DNA of 64,000 nucleotides from Sphingobacterium wenxiniae (GTDB taxonomy: Bacteria > Bacteroidota > Bacteroidia > Sphingobacteriales > Sphingobacteriaceae). The notes beneath the pieces are model-generated. The model saw only the letters and a list, made by a program, of their open reading frames with translations. It was not told where the DNA came from and searched no databases. A program made the translations under genes and the position numbers. Positions 26,064 to 33,187 of the stretch are shown one piece after another; within the stretch, counting starts at the first letter, position 1, and every line of letters starts with the position of its first letter. The stretch is from NCBI RefSeq assembly GCF_900116225.1, contig NZ_FOZZ01000002.1:62001-126000 (forward strand), in the 5' to 3' direction.

Positions 26064-26762
26064 TTATTTGTTGTTCGATTTGAATTTACTGTATGATTCT
26101 AAAATATAGGCACGGATATCCTCCGGAGAGGCTGTTTCCATGAACTCCTGCGTAGGGCGGAATTGCTCTCGGAATAGTGCTAGTTCAGCATCATCAAGTG
26201 GTACAATGCCAATTATTAATTGCTTGCTGAATAGACGGTCTACTCTTCTGTCGTTTTGTTCTCGGAGAAGCAGATCGAGATTCTGACGTGCTAATTTTCC
26301 CTGTTTGCCAAACAGACGGGAAGGGGATAAGCGCAGGCCACCTCGGTGTTGGCTAGCTTCAGAGACCTGTCCTTGTTGTTTGGCCTTTGCAATTTCATAG
26401 ACCAAGCGGCTATCCGTTAAACGACTGACTACGATTTCATCTATGACAATGGCTTTCTCATCGCGGACAAGGTAAATGCGTTGGATACCTTCTTGGTAAA
26501 TAAAGGCGGTATCCACCTCATAACCAGATTGTGTGAGGGTAAGATAGTCGTTTATCTGTCCCTCAATATGGAATTGTCCTTCTCTATCTGTGAGTGTTTC
26601 CTCCGCTGTCCGTAGATTCTTTACTTTAACACCAGGGATACGTTGGCTGCTTTCCAGCTCATGAACGATACCTTTAATGGTATGTGTCTGGGCTGTAGCG
26701 ATAGCTACGCTGAAGAGCAATGCTAACAGGAGAATATGACGGATATATTTATATGTGTTCAT
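26064..26762 (-). CDS. Carboxypeptidase-D-like regulatory-domain protein
   Basis: 232 residues: signal peptide (1-25, ends ATAQ), then a CarboxypepD_reg-like beta sandwich (about 27-105, IKGIVHELESSQRIPGVKV) and a helical, charged C-terminal half with no recognised domain. The N-terminal domain resembles the one that precedes outer-membrane receptors, but no barrel follows. It is located between the M1 peptidase gene (27 bases) and the permease gene (21 bases), so it is likely a periplasmic or outer-membrane partner in the same operon. Confidence 0.75.
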   Translation of the reverse strand: MNTYKYIRHILLLALLFSVAIATAQTHTIKGIVHELESSQRIPGVKVKNLRTAEETLTDREGQFHIEGQINDYLTLTQSGYEVDTAFIYQEGIQRIYLVRDEKAIVIDEIVVSRLTDSRLVYEIAKAKQQGQVSEASQHRGGLRLSPSRLFGKQGKLARQNLDLLLREQNDRRVDRLFSKQLIIGIVPLDDAELALFREQFRPTQEFMETASPEDIRAYILESYSKFKSNNK

Positions 26763-26789
26763 GTGTGTTTTGTTTGTTGTATGGTTCTT

Positions 26790-28739
26790 CTATTTTTTTT
26801 GCCATACATTATTATCCGGATTGATATCTGGATAAACCTGATCGGGATCGATTACTACTTTTGTTAATGGTTCCGTCGTGTCTAGTTTGAATGTCCAGGT
26901 TTGATTACGTTGCCAGACTTCAACAGGCAGTTTCTTACGTACTTTTTTACCGGATTCTGTTGTTGCTTCGATGACCACTGGCATCGGAAGCTTTTGCAGG
27001 TTTTCAATAGTGATGCGCGCACCGTTCTTGGCGTCAAAATTTTCATAGTCCACATTGCTTATAGCCTGATCCAATTTCCAGTTATTCTGGAACCAGCCTC
27101 GCCAGAACCAGCTTAAGTTTTCGCCGGTTTCATTTTCCATAGTGCGAAAAAAATCGTCTGGGGTTGGGTGTTTGTAAGCCCAGGCAGCTATATAATTCCG
27201 AAAAGCTTTGTCAAAACGCTCCGCTCCGATGATTTCATCGCGCAATAACCGCAGACCAAATCCAGGTTTATAATAAACGAGGATACCGATGTTGCGCTCT
27301 TTCATGTTTTGAGGCGAAGACATAACAGGTTCCAAGTTATCGTTGAAAAGGGCAGGAGTGATGCTATTTCTATTTCCCATACGTCTGTGATATTCGCCTT
27401 TGTTAAAAGCTTCTGTTGATAGTTGGTTGATAAAGGTATTGAAGCCCTCGTCCATCCAACCATGCAGACGCTCATTGCTGCCGACAATCATCGGGAACCA
27501 GTTGTGTCCGAATTCGTGGTCAGTAACACCCCACAAGCTTCCTCCGCGGGCCTTATGACCACAGAAAGACAAGGCAGGATATTCCATGCCGCCAACATTG
27601 GACGCTACGTTTACAGCAACCGGATAGGGGTATTCAAACCACTTGTTGCTATAATATTCAATGGATGCTTTGGTATATTCTGTCGAACGTTCCCAAGCAT
27701 TGTTTCCATTGCTTTCCACCGGATAAGCCGAAAGTGCCAAAGCCGTTTTTCCGCTTGGGTTATTGATTTTAGCGCCGTCGATGATGAATGCTGTCGATGA
27801 TGCCCATGCAAAATCGTGTGCCTGTTGGAGCTTATATTTCCATGTTAGCGTAGATTTATTCGGACGAGAAGCTGGATTTGCCACCTCTTCGGCAGAACGA
27901 ATGATAACTGTTTTATCGCTTTTGTGTGCCTGCTGATAGCGTTTTAGCTGTTCTGGTGTCCAGACTTCCTCCGGATTGAGCAATTCGCCGCCCGCAACTA
28001 CAATATGGTTGGCTGGTGCGGTAACCTCTATTGTGTAATCACCAAATTCAAGGTAGAATTCACCTGGGCCTGTATAAGGTTCTGTATTCCAGCCTATGAT
28101 GTCATCGTATACACAGACGCGTGGATACCATTGCGCAATCGCATATATTTTACCATTTTGTGTAGGAAGTATTCCTGTACGGTCTGCACCGTATTCCGGA
28201 ACGGTATAAGAAAAGTCTAAATCAAAAGAAATTTGGCCTCCTTGTGGCTTTAGGGACGCTGGTAATTCCAGCCGCATGCGTGTGTCGATGATAGCGTATT
28301 TTGCAGGAGTGCCATCTGCGAAACGGATATTGTCTAATGTGAACCCACCGTTGAATGTACTGGAAGCTGAACCATAACGGCTATCTTCTAAAGGTACAAC
28401 TGCCTGTCCGCGCGAATCTTGATGGAATAAATTTTGGTCGAGCTGTAACCATATAAAACTCAGCTCGTCAGGACTATTATTGGTATAGGTGATGGTTACT
28501 TTGCCCGCGACTCCATCCGTTTTGTCGTCTAAGGATACCTTGATAGCGTAATCGGCACTGTTTTGCCAGTAGGCGTGTCCCGGCTTACCATTTGCAGAGC
28601 GGTAAGGCGTACCGTTTTGTGTGTAGAAAATAGGGTTGAAAGCCTCCGTATAATCGTAAATGCTGCTGTTTTGCGCTTGAGTAGCCGTACTCCATAAGAG
28701 GAGCCCCATGCAGCTTAATCCCAATAGTTTCTTAATCAT
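26790..28739 (-). CDS. M1 family zinc metallopeptidase (aminopeptidase N-like)
   Basis: 649 residues with a signal peptide (1-22). An N-terminal beta domain is followed by the catalytic domain with GGMEYP (the GAMEN-type exopeptidase motif), the zinc motif HEFGH and the third ligand Glu in MDEGFN 18 residues on. A C-terminal beta domain follows. Family members remove N-terminal residues from peptides; the signal peptide places this one in the periplasm or at the surface. It leads the operon with the CarboxypepD-like protein, permease and serine hydrolase. Confidence 0.9.
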   Translation of the reverse strand: MIKKLLGLSCMGLLLWSTATQAQNSSIYDYTEAFNPIFYTQNGTPYRSANGKPGHAYWQNSADYAIKVSLDDKTDGVAGKVTITYTNNSPDELSFIWLQLDQNLFHQDSRGQAVVPLEDSRYGSASSTFNGGFTLDNIRFADGTPAKYAIIDTRMRLELPASLKPQGGQISFDLDFSYTVPEYGADRTGILPTQNGKIYAIAQWYPRVCVYDDIIGWNTEPYTGPGEFYLEFGDYTIEVTAPANHIVVAGGELLNPEEVWTPEQLKRYQQAHKSDKTVIIRSAEEVANPASRPNKSTLTWKYKLQQAHDFAWASSTAFIIDGAKINNPSGKTALALSAYPVESNGNNAWERSTEYTKASIEYYSNKWFEYPYPVAVNVASNVGGMEYPALSFCGHKARGGSLWGVTDHEFGHNWFPMIVGSNERLHGWMDEGFNTFINQLSTEAFNKGEYHRRMGNRNSITPALFNDNLEPVMSSPQNMKERNIGILVYYKPGFGLRLLRDEIIGAERFDKAFRNYIAAWAYKHPTPDDFFRTMENETGENLSWFWRGWFQNNWKLDQAISNVDYENFDAKNGARITIENLQKLPMPVVIEATTESGKKVRKKLPVEVWQRNQTWTFKLDTTEPLTKVVIDPDQVYPDINPDNNVWQKK

Positions 28740-28791
28740 TGTTTATAAAATTATGAAAGTGAGCGAGGTTACGTGAAGTAATATCATCACT
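28740..28791. repeat. Short low-complexity gap
   Basis: About 50 bases of GTGAGCGAGGTTACGTGAAGT-like sequence ending in CACTTTATTTTAG. It resembles the tracts at 2760-2845 and 19575-19675. No terminator with a T run is obvious, so the ArsC-like gene may read into the M1 operon. Confidence 0.35.
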
Positions 28792-29139
28792 TTATTTTAG
28801 TTTGTCTTGGTATTCTTTTTCGTCAAAACCTAAAATAATGCCTTTGGTGGATTCGATTAAAGGTCTTTTTATCATACTGTTATTTTGTAATAGCACTTGG
28901 TTTGCCGTGTGTGCATCAACAACTTGGGCTTGTTCTTCAGCTGATAACTTTCGCCATGTCGTTCCTTTTTTATTGACTAGGGCTTCCCACTGTACTTCTT
29001 TTTCCCACTGTTTGAGCTTTTCTTCTGTAGCAGGTTCTTTTTTATAGTCATGGAATTCGTAGCTTATTCCGTTTCCTTCTAACCAAGTTAATGCCTTTTT
29101 GACTGTGTTACAGTTTTTAATTCCGTAGATATGTAGCAT
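28792..29139 (-). CDS. ArsC/Spx family thioredoxin-fold protein (YffB-like)
   Basis: 115 residues from the ATG at 29139 (MLHIYGIKNC); a further in-frame ATG at 29160 would add seven residues before the first beta strand. The YGIKNCNTVKKAL motif with a single Cys, plus RPLIESTKGIILGF near the end, match the YffB branch of the ArsC superfamily. These proteins have a glutaredoxin-like fold and uncertain roles. No arsenic genes are present, so arsenate reduction should not be assumed. Confidence 0.85.
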   Translation of the reverse strand: MLHIYGIKNCNTVKKALTWLEGNGISYEFHDYKKEPATEEKLKQWEKEVQWEALVNKKGTTWRKLSAEEQAQVVDAHTANQVLLQNNSMIKRPLIESTKGIILGFDEKEYQDKLK

Positions 29140-29283
29140 GCTAAAGTTTATTTGTCCCAATACGTATAACCAAAGATATTAATATATTTAAAAAAGGAAG
29201 AACGGTATGTGTAATTTTCTATCCGGTTGATGCGATTCAAAGGAGAATCCATAATAAGGGTAAGTGTATTTTTTACACTATGG

Positions 29284-29315
29284 ATTGCGGAAATAAAAAA
29301 TTATATCTACCTTTA
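29284..29315 (+). promoter_or_regulatory. Promoter of the aldolase gene
   Basis: ATTG (29284-29287), a 20-bp spacer, then TACCTTTA (29308-29315), one base off TAnnTTTG. It leaves a leader of about 40 nt, A-rich just before the ATG at 29360. Confidence 0.5.
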
Positions 29316-29359
29316 GTCATTCGTATCAAATAGAATAATTAAAAAATAAATAATAAAAT

Positions 29360-30439
29360 ATGAGCCTAAAAGATTTTAAAGGTGTTTTGACAGGTGATCA
29401 AGTTCAAGAATTATTTGAAATAGCTAAACAGCATAAGTTTGCTTTGCCTGCGGTAAACATAATCGGTACTAATTCGATTAATGCAGTGATGGAAACAGCA
29501 AAAGCTGTGAACTCTCCTGTAATCATTCAATTATCCAACGGAGGAGCCCAATTTTACGCGGGGAAAACATTGAATAATGATAATCTAAAAGCTTGTGTTC
29601 TGGGAGCAGTCTCTGCAGCACATCACGTTCATTTATTAGCTGAGCATTATGGTGTAGCGGTTATCTTGCACACGGATCATGCTGCTAAAAAATTGTTGCC
29701 TTGGATTGATGGTTTGTTGGATGCCGGTGAAAAATTCTTTGCTCAGCACGGTAAACCTTTGTTCTCATCCCATATGTTGGATTTATCAGAGGAGCCTATT
29801 GAAGAAAATATTGAAATTTCTGCGAAATACTTGGCACGTATGAAACCGCTTGGCATGACAGTAGAAATTGAGTTAGGGGTAACAGGTGGAGAAGAAGATG
29901 GCGTGGATAACTCGGATGTGGATAGTTCTAAATTATATACACAGCCGGAAGAAGTGGCTTATGCTTACGAAGAGTTGTCTAAAGTATCAGATAAATTCAC
30001 AGTAGCGGCAGCTTTTGGAAATGTACATGGGGTTTACAAACCCGGCAACGTGAAATTGCAACCGGTTATCTTGCATAACTCACAAGAATATATCCGCGAG
30101 AAATACAGCTTAGCAGCAGAAAAACCAGTTAACTTTGTTTTTCATGGTGGTTCTGGTTCTTCACCAGAGGAAATTGCGGAAGCGATTTCATACGGAGCTG
30201 TTAAGATGAATATCGATACAGATATGCAATGGGCATTCTGGGATGGTGTTCGTGCTTACGAAGCGAAAAACCACGATTACCTACAAGGACAGATCGGTAG
30301 CCCCGAGGGAGCGGATTCACCAAATAAAAAATACTACGATCCACGCGTATGGTTACGCAAAGGAGAGGAGGCATTTGTTACACGTCTGACACAAGCTTTC
30401 GAAGAATTGAATGCTGTAGATATCAATAGCAAGTTGTAA
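29360..30439 (+). CDS. fbaA: Class II fructose-bisphosphate aldolase
   Basis: 359 residues, full length for the long (type A) class II enzymes, which cleave fructose 1,6-bisphosphate to dihydroxyacetone phosphate and glyceraldehyde 3-phosphate in glycolysis. The zinc-site motif LHTDHAAK (Asp and first His), the conserved VEIELGVTGGEEDG, the second zinc His in VFHGGSGS and the substrate-binding NIDTD motif are all present. It is cytoplasmic. It is a single gene with its own promoter and a clear terminator. Confidence 0.95.
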   Translation: MSLKDFKGVLTGDQVQELFEIAKQHKFALPAVNIIGTNSINAVMETAKAVNSPVIIQLSNGGAQFYAGKTLNNDNLKACVLGAVSAAHHVHLLAEHYGVAVILHTDHAAKKLLPWIDGLLDAGEKFFAQHGKPLFSSHMLDLSEEPIEENIEISAKYLARMKPLGMTVEIELGVTGGEEDGVDNSDVDSSKLYTQPEEVAYAYEELSKVSDKFTVAAAFGNVHGVYKPGNVKLQPVILHNSQEYIREKYSLAAEKPVNFVFHGGSGSSPEEIAEAISYGAVKMNIDTDMQWAFWDGVRAYEAKNHDYLQGQIGSPEGADSPNKKYYDPRVWLRKGEEAFVTRLTQAFEELNAVDINSKL

Positions 30440-30462
30440 GCAAGAGCCTATAATAAATAAGG

Positions 30463-30499
30463 AAAGCCTGAGCCGTAGAAATATGGTTCAGGCTTTTTT
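30463..30499 (+). terminator. Terminator of fbaA
   Basis: AAAGCCTGAGCC (30463-30474) pairs with GGTTCAGGCTTT (30485-30496), followed by a T run. Confidence 0.85.
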
Positions 30500-30568
30500 G
30501 TTTTTTTTGTGAAATAAATTTGTTTGTATCCTTCTTTTTGTTATTTTTATGGGAGAAGGTTGGCGGTT

Positions 30569-31447
30569 ATGTATAAGCAAAGATTTTTAAATTTTCTGCA
30601 GTTTGAGAAGCGCTATTCAGAGCATACACTGACAGCATATACGTTGGAAATAGATGTGTTCTTGACGTTCTTGGAACAGGAGAGTATTGCTTTTGAGGAA
30701 GTGGATTATCGGGTAGTGCGGCATTATCTGGCTACGTTGAAAGATTCCGGGAAACAGTCTTCCTCAATTAACCGTACAATTTCAGCCTTACGTTCTTTTT
30801 ATAAATTTTTAGTGCGTGAAAACTTAAGCAAGAGTAATCCCATCAATATGGTGAAGGCGCTCAAGACACCGAAAAAATTACCTGTTGTTGTTGAGCAGGA
30901 TAAATTGGTGGATTTGCTGGACAGGCAATCTAATCCGGAAAGTTTTGAGGAGGTACGCGATTTGTTGGTTTTAGAGCTGCTTTTTGGTACGGGTATACGT
31001 TTAGCTGAATTGTTGGCTATAAAGGAACGTGATGTGGATATGTACAATAAGAAGATCTTGATTTTCGGGAAACGCAGCAAAGAGCGTTATGTGCCTATAC
31101 ACGCAACATTAGTGGAAACGATCAAGAAATACCTGCATGCCAAATATGCAGCAGGGTATGAAAACAATTCACCGAACCTTTTGGTTACGAAAGAAGGCAA
31201 GCCGGCTTATCGAGAGTTGATATACCGTATCGTAAACCGAAACCTGTCGCAGATTACTTCGCAGGATAAGAAAAGCCCGCATGTGCTGCGGCATTCGTTC
31301 GCCACGACATTGTTGAATAATGGTGCTGACTTGAATGCTATAAAAGAGCTGTTGGGCCATGCAAATTTGGCCGCAACACAGGTGTACACACATAATTCTA
31401 TTGAAAGATTGAAGTCAATTTATAAACAAGCCCATCCAAAGGCTTAA
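30569..31447 (+). CDS. xerC: Tyrosine recombinase XerC-like
   Basis: 292 residues from the ATG at 30569 (MYKQRFLNFLQFEKRYSEHT); a longer frame exists but adds sequence atypical for Xer proteins. It has an N-terminal SAM-like core-binding domain (1-85) and the catalytic domain with Arg in GTGIRLAEL, HVLRHSFAT (H-x-x-R), LGH and the nucleophile Tyr in TQVYTH. Chromosomal XerC/D resolves chromosome dimers at dif. It sits upstream of the ribosome hibernation gene (15-base gap), an order common in this phylum, which supports a housekeeping role rather than a mobile-element integrase. Confidence 0.88.
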   Translation: MYKQRFLNFLQFEKRYSEHTLTAYTLEIDVFLTFLEQESIAFEEVDYRVVRHYLATLKDSGKQSSSINRTISALRSFYKFLVRENLSKSNPINMVKALKTPKKLPVVVEQDKLVDLLDRQSNPESFEEVRDLLVLELLFGTGIRLAELLAIKERDVDMYNKKILIFGKRSKERYVPIHATLVETIKKYLHAKYAAGYENNSPNLLVTKEGKPAYRELIYRIVNRNLSQITSQDKKSPHVLRHSFATTLLNNGADLNAIKELLGHANLAATQVYTHNSIERLKSIYKQAHPKA

Positions 31448-31462
31448 AAAAAAGGAGGAAAA

Positions 31463-31807
31463 ATGAACATTACTGTGCAATCTATCAAATTCGATGCAGA
31501 TCAAAAATTGGTTGATTTTATTAAGAAGAAAACCGGTAAACTGGAGCAATTCTTAGATAATATTATTGAAGGCGTCTGCTATTTGCGTGTGGAAAATGTC
31601 GAAGATGAGGCTAATAAGATAGTGGAGCTCAAGATAAATATTCCCGGAAGCCAGTTGTTTGCAAAAGCACAGGCCAAAAGTTTCGAGGAAGCGACCGATG
31701 TGGCTGTAGAATCGTTACGAAGGCAAATCAATAAACATAAAACCAAAACCCGTACAAACGTCAGCAACCATAAGGAATTGTTGAACACACCGGAAGACGA
31801 GTTTTAG
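31463..31807 (+). CDS. hpf: Ribosome hibernation-promoting factor (short HPF/RaiA family)
   Basis: 114 residues, a short HPF/YfiA protein lacking the long C-terminal dimerisation domain. The beta-alpha-beta core (MNITVQSIKFDADQKLVDF) and VESLRRQINKHKTK near the C-terminus are typical. It binds the 30S decoding centre in stationary phase and blocks translation. It follows xerC in one operon and ends with a strong terminator. Confidence 0.88.
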   Translation: MNITVQSIKFDADQKLVDFIKKKTGKLEQFLDNIIEGVCYLRVENVEDEANKIVELKINIPGSQLFAKAQAKSFEEATDVAVESLRRQINKHKTKTRTNVSNHKELLNTPEDEF

Positions 31808-31826
31808 TATATTAAAAATTTTTTTT

Positions 31827-31851
31827 AAAGCCAATCGAAAAGATTGGCTTT
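31827..31851 (+). terminator. Terminator of xerC-hpf
   Basis: Perfect 10-bp arms AAAGCCAATC (31827-31836) and GATTGGCTTT (31842-31851) followed by T's. The T tract runs directly into the -33 box of the next promoter. Confidence 0.85.
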
Positions 31852-31855
31852 TTTA

Positions 31856-31887
31856 TTTGGATTGAATACAGATAAGGTTTATATTTG
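31856..31887 (+). promoter_or_regulatory. Consensus promoter of the DUF6686 gene
   Basis: TTTG (31856-31859), 20-bp spacer, TATATTTG (31880-31887): an exact Bacteroidota sigma-A pair. The predicted leader is about 20 nt to the ATG at 31912. Confidence 0.75.
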
Positions 31888-31911
31888 CTCAGCAAAAATT
31901 GAGAGAGAACG

Positions 31912-32274
31912 ATGATTTGCCCATTAGCACATGTAGAAGAGGTGTTTCAGACTAGCAACGGAGCGGTATACCAATGTAGCCGTAAGAACTGTTATTGGTT
32001 AGAATTCAACGATACGACAACTGCTTTTAAGGTGTCGGATTTTTTCTTGTTCAAAAAACGTATTGATGCTATTGATGTCGCATCCATGTTGGCCGATACA
32101 TCGCGAAGTTCAGATTTTGCAATTATTATGCCTCACCGTACGGAACGATGCTTTATTCTCTCTGTGCAGGATATTCTCAACTTAAGAGAGATTTTAGCAG
32201 GTGCCAAGTTTATGATTGAGCTCAACAGCGAAGTGAAGAAGATGCTTCGAAAGGATGCTATTCTTGCTTTTTAA
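31912..32274 (+). CDS. DUF6686 family protein
   Basis: 120 residues, cytoplasmic, with cysteines at the N-terminus (ICPLAH, CSRKNCYW) that might bind metal. The family is small and conserved in Bacteroidota; its role is unknown. It has its own consensus promoter and lies between hpf and the ferritin gene. No membrane segment or signal is seen. Confidence 0.7.
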   Translation: MICPLAHVEEVFQTSNGAVYQCSRKNCYWLEFNDTTTAFKVSDFFLFKKRIDAIDVASMLADTSRSSDFAIIMPHRTERCFILSVQDILNLREILAGAKFMIELNSEVKKMLRKDAILAF

Positions 32275-32341
32275 TTATACTGATTCCAAACAACTTACGG
32301 TTTTGTGTATCTAATTTAGACTGAATTCGTATTGCAGTTTT

Positions 32342-32375
32342 TTTGCTTATTTTTTCTTGAGCTACTGTATCTTTG
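32342..32375 (+). promoter_or_regulatory. Promoter of the ferritin gene
   Basis: TTTG (32342-32345) and TATCTTTG (32368-32375) with a 22-bp spacer, slightly long. The leader to the ATG at 32438 is about 57 nt. No clear Fur-box-like dyad is seen. Confidence 0.5.
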
Positions 32376-32437
32376 TAGCAAACAATGGGAGGAAAACATT
32401 GTTGTAATTGATAGGAACAAATAAGTAAAAAACAGAT

Positions 32438-32965
32438 ATGAAAGATTTATTGAAATTAAAATCATCTTTATCCGAAGAGATTGAAAATATATTGAATGCC
32501 CAAGTTAAAGTTGAAGGACATGCATCTGCATTGTATTTGGCTATGTCAGCGTGGTGTGACGATCAAGGCTTGGACAATGCAGCTACTTTCTTTGCAAAAC
32601 AATCCAACGAAGAGCGTGAACACATGTTGAAACTTTTCAACTACATCAGTAGCCGTGGTGGTCGTCCGATCTCTCCGGAAATCTCCAATATCCCTGTTGA
32701 TTTTGACTCCTTCCGTGGTGTTTTCGAACAAACTTTGGAACAAGAGATGTTCGTAACGGAGCAGTTTAACAACATTGCAGACAAATGTATGAAAACAAAA
32801 GACTATGTTACTTTTAATTTCGTGCAGTGGTTCTTAGCAGAGCAAGTAGAGGAGGAGTATGTTGCTCGTCGTATCCTTGAATTGTTCGATGTAATCGGTG
32901 AAGAGGGAACTGGTAGATGGGAAATCGATAAACACTTGGTGAAAGTGACTTTCGATGGTGAATAG
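32438..32965 (+). CDS. ftnA: Non-heme ferritin
   Basis: 175 residues forming a four-helix ferritin. The ferroxidase-site residues are visible in EGHASALYLAMSAWCDDQGL, SNEEREHMLKLFNYI (E..EH) and LAEQVEEEYVA. It oxidises Fe(II) and stores it in a 24-mer cage in the cytoplasm. It is monocistronic, with its own promoter and terminator. Confidence 0.93.
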   Translation: MKDLLKLKSSLSEEIENILNAQVKVEGHASALYLAMSAWCDDQGLDNAATFFAKQSNEEREHMLKLFNYISSRGGRPISPEISNIPVDFDSFRGVFEQTLEQEMFVTEQFNNIADKCMKTKDYVTFNFVQWFLAEQVEEEYVARRILELFDVIGEEGTGRWEIDKHLVKVTFDGE

Positions 32966-32993
32966 TCTTTAAGAAGAAGAGATAATAGAAAAG

Positions 32994-33020
32994 CGGGTTG
33001 TTTAATTATTAAACAGCCCG
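32994..33020 (+). terminator. Terminator of the ferritin gene
   Basis: CGGGTTGTTTAA (32994-33005) pairs with TTAAACAGCCCG (33009-33020), followed by TTTTTT. Confidence 0.8.
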
Positions 33021-33187
33021 TTTTTTATGCGTTTATTTGTTTTTAACAGACAAATCAAGTTTTGCGGGAGATATGACAAAGAAACAATAGATTATACAAA
33101 AAAAGCAGAATGTTCGTTATTAATATAACTTTCGTGAAACGTTAATTTTTTGTATATTGACCTCAAACGTAAGGAAAAGTTGTTTTT

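Noticed and set aside
28792..29139. Arsenate reductase function for the ArsC-fold protein
   Set aside because: Only the fold and one Cys motif typical of the YffB branch are present, and no arsenic-resistance genes are nearby.
30569..31447. Tyrosine recombinase as integrase of the PUL or collar island
   Set aside because: Its length, motifs and linkage to hpf fit chromosomal XerC, it is not near any of the direct repeats, and no attachment site is seen beside it.
31808..32437. tRNA genes after hpf, as seen in some Bacteroidota
   Set aside because: No cloverleaf or TTC-type T-loop could be found. The space is taken by a terminator, a promoter and the DUF6686 gene.
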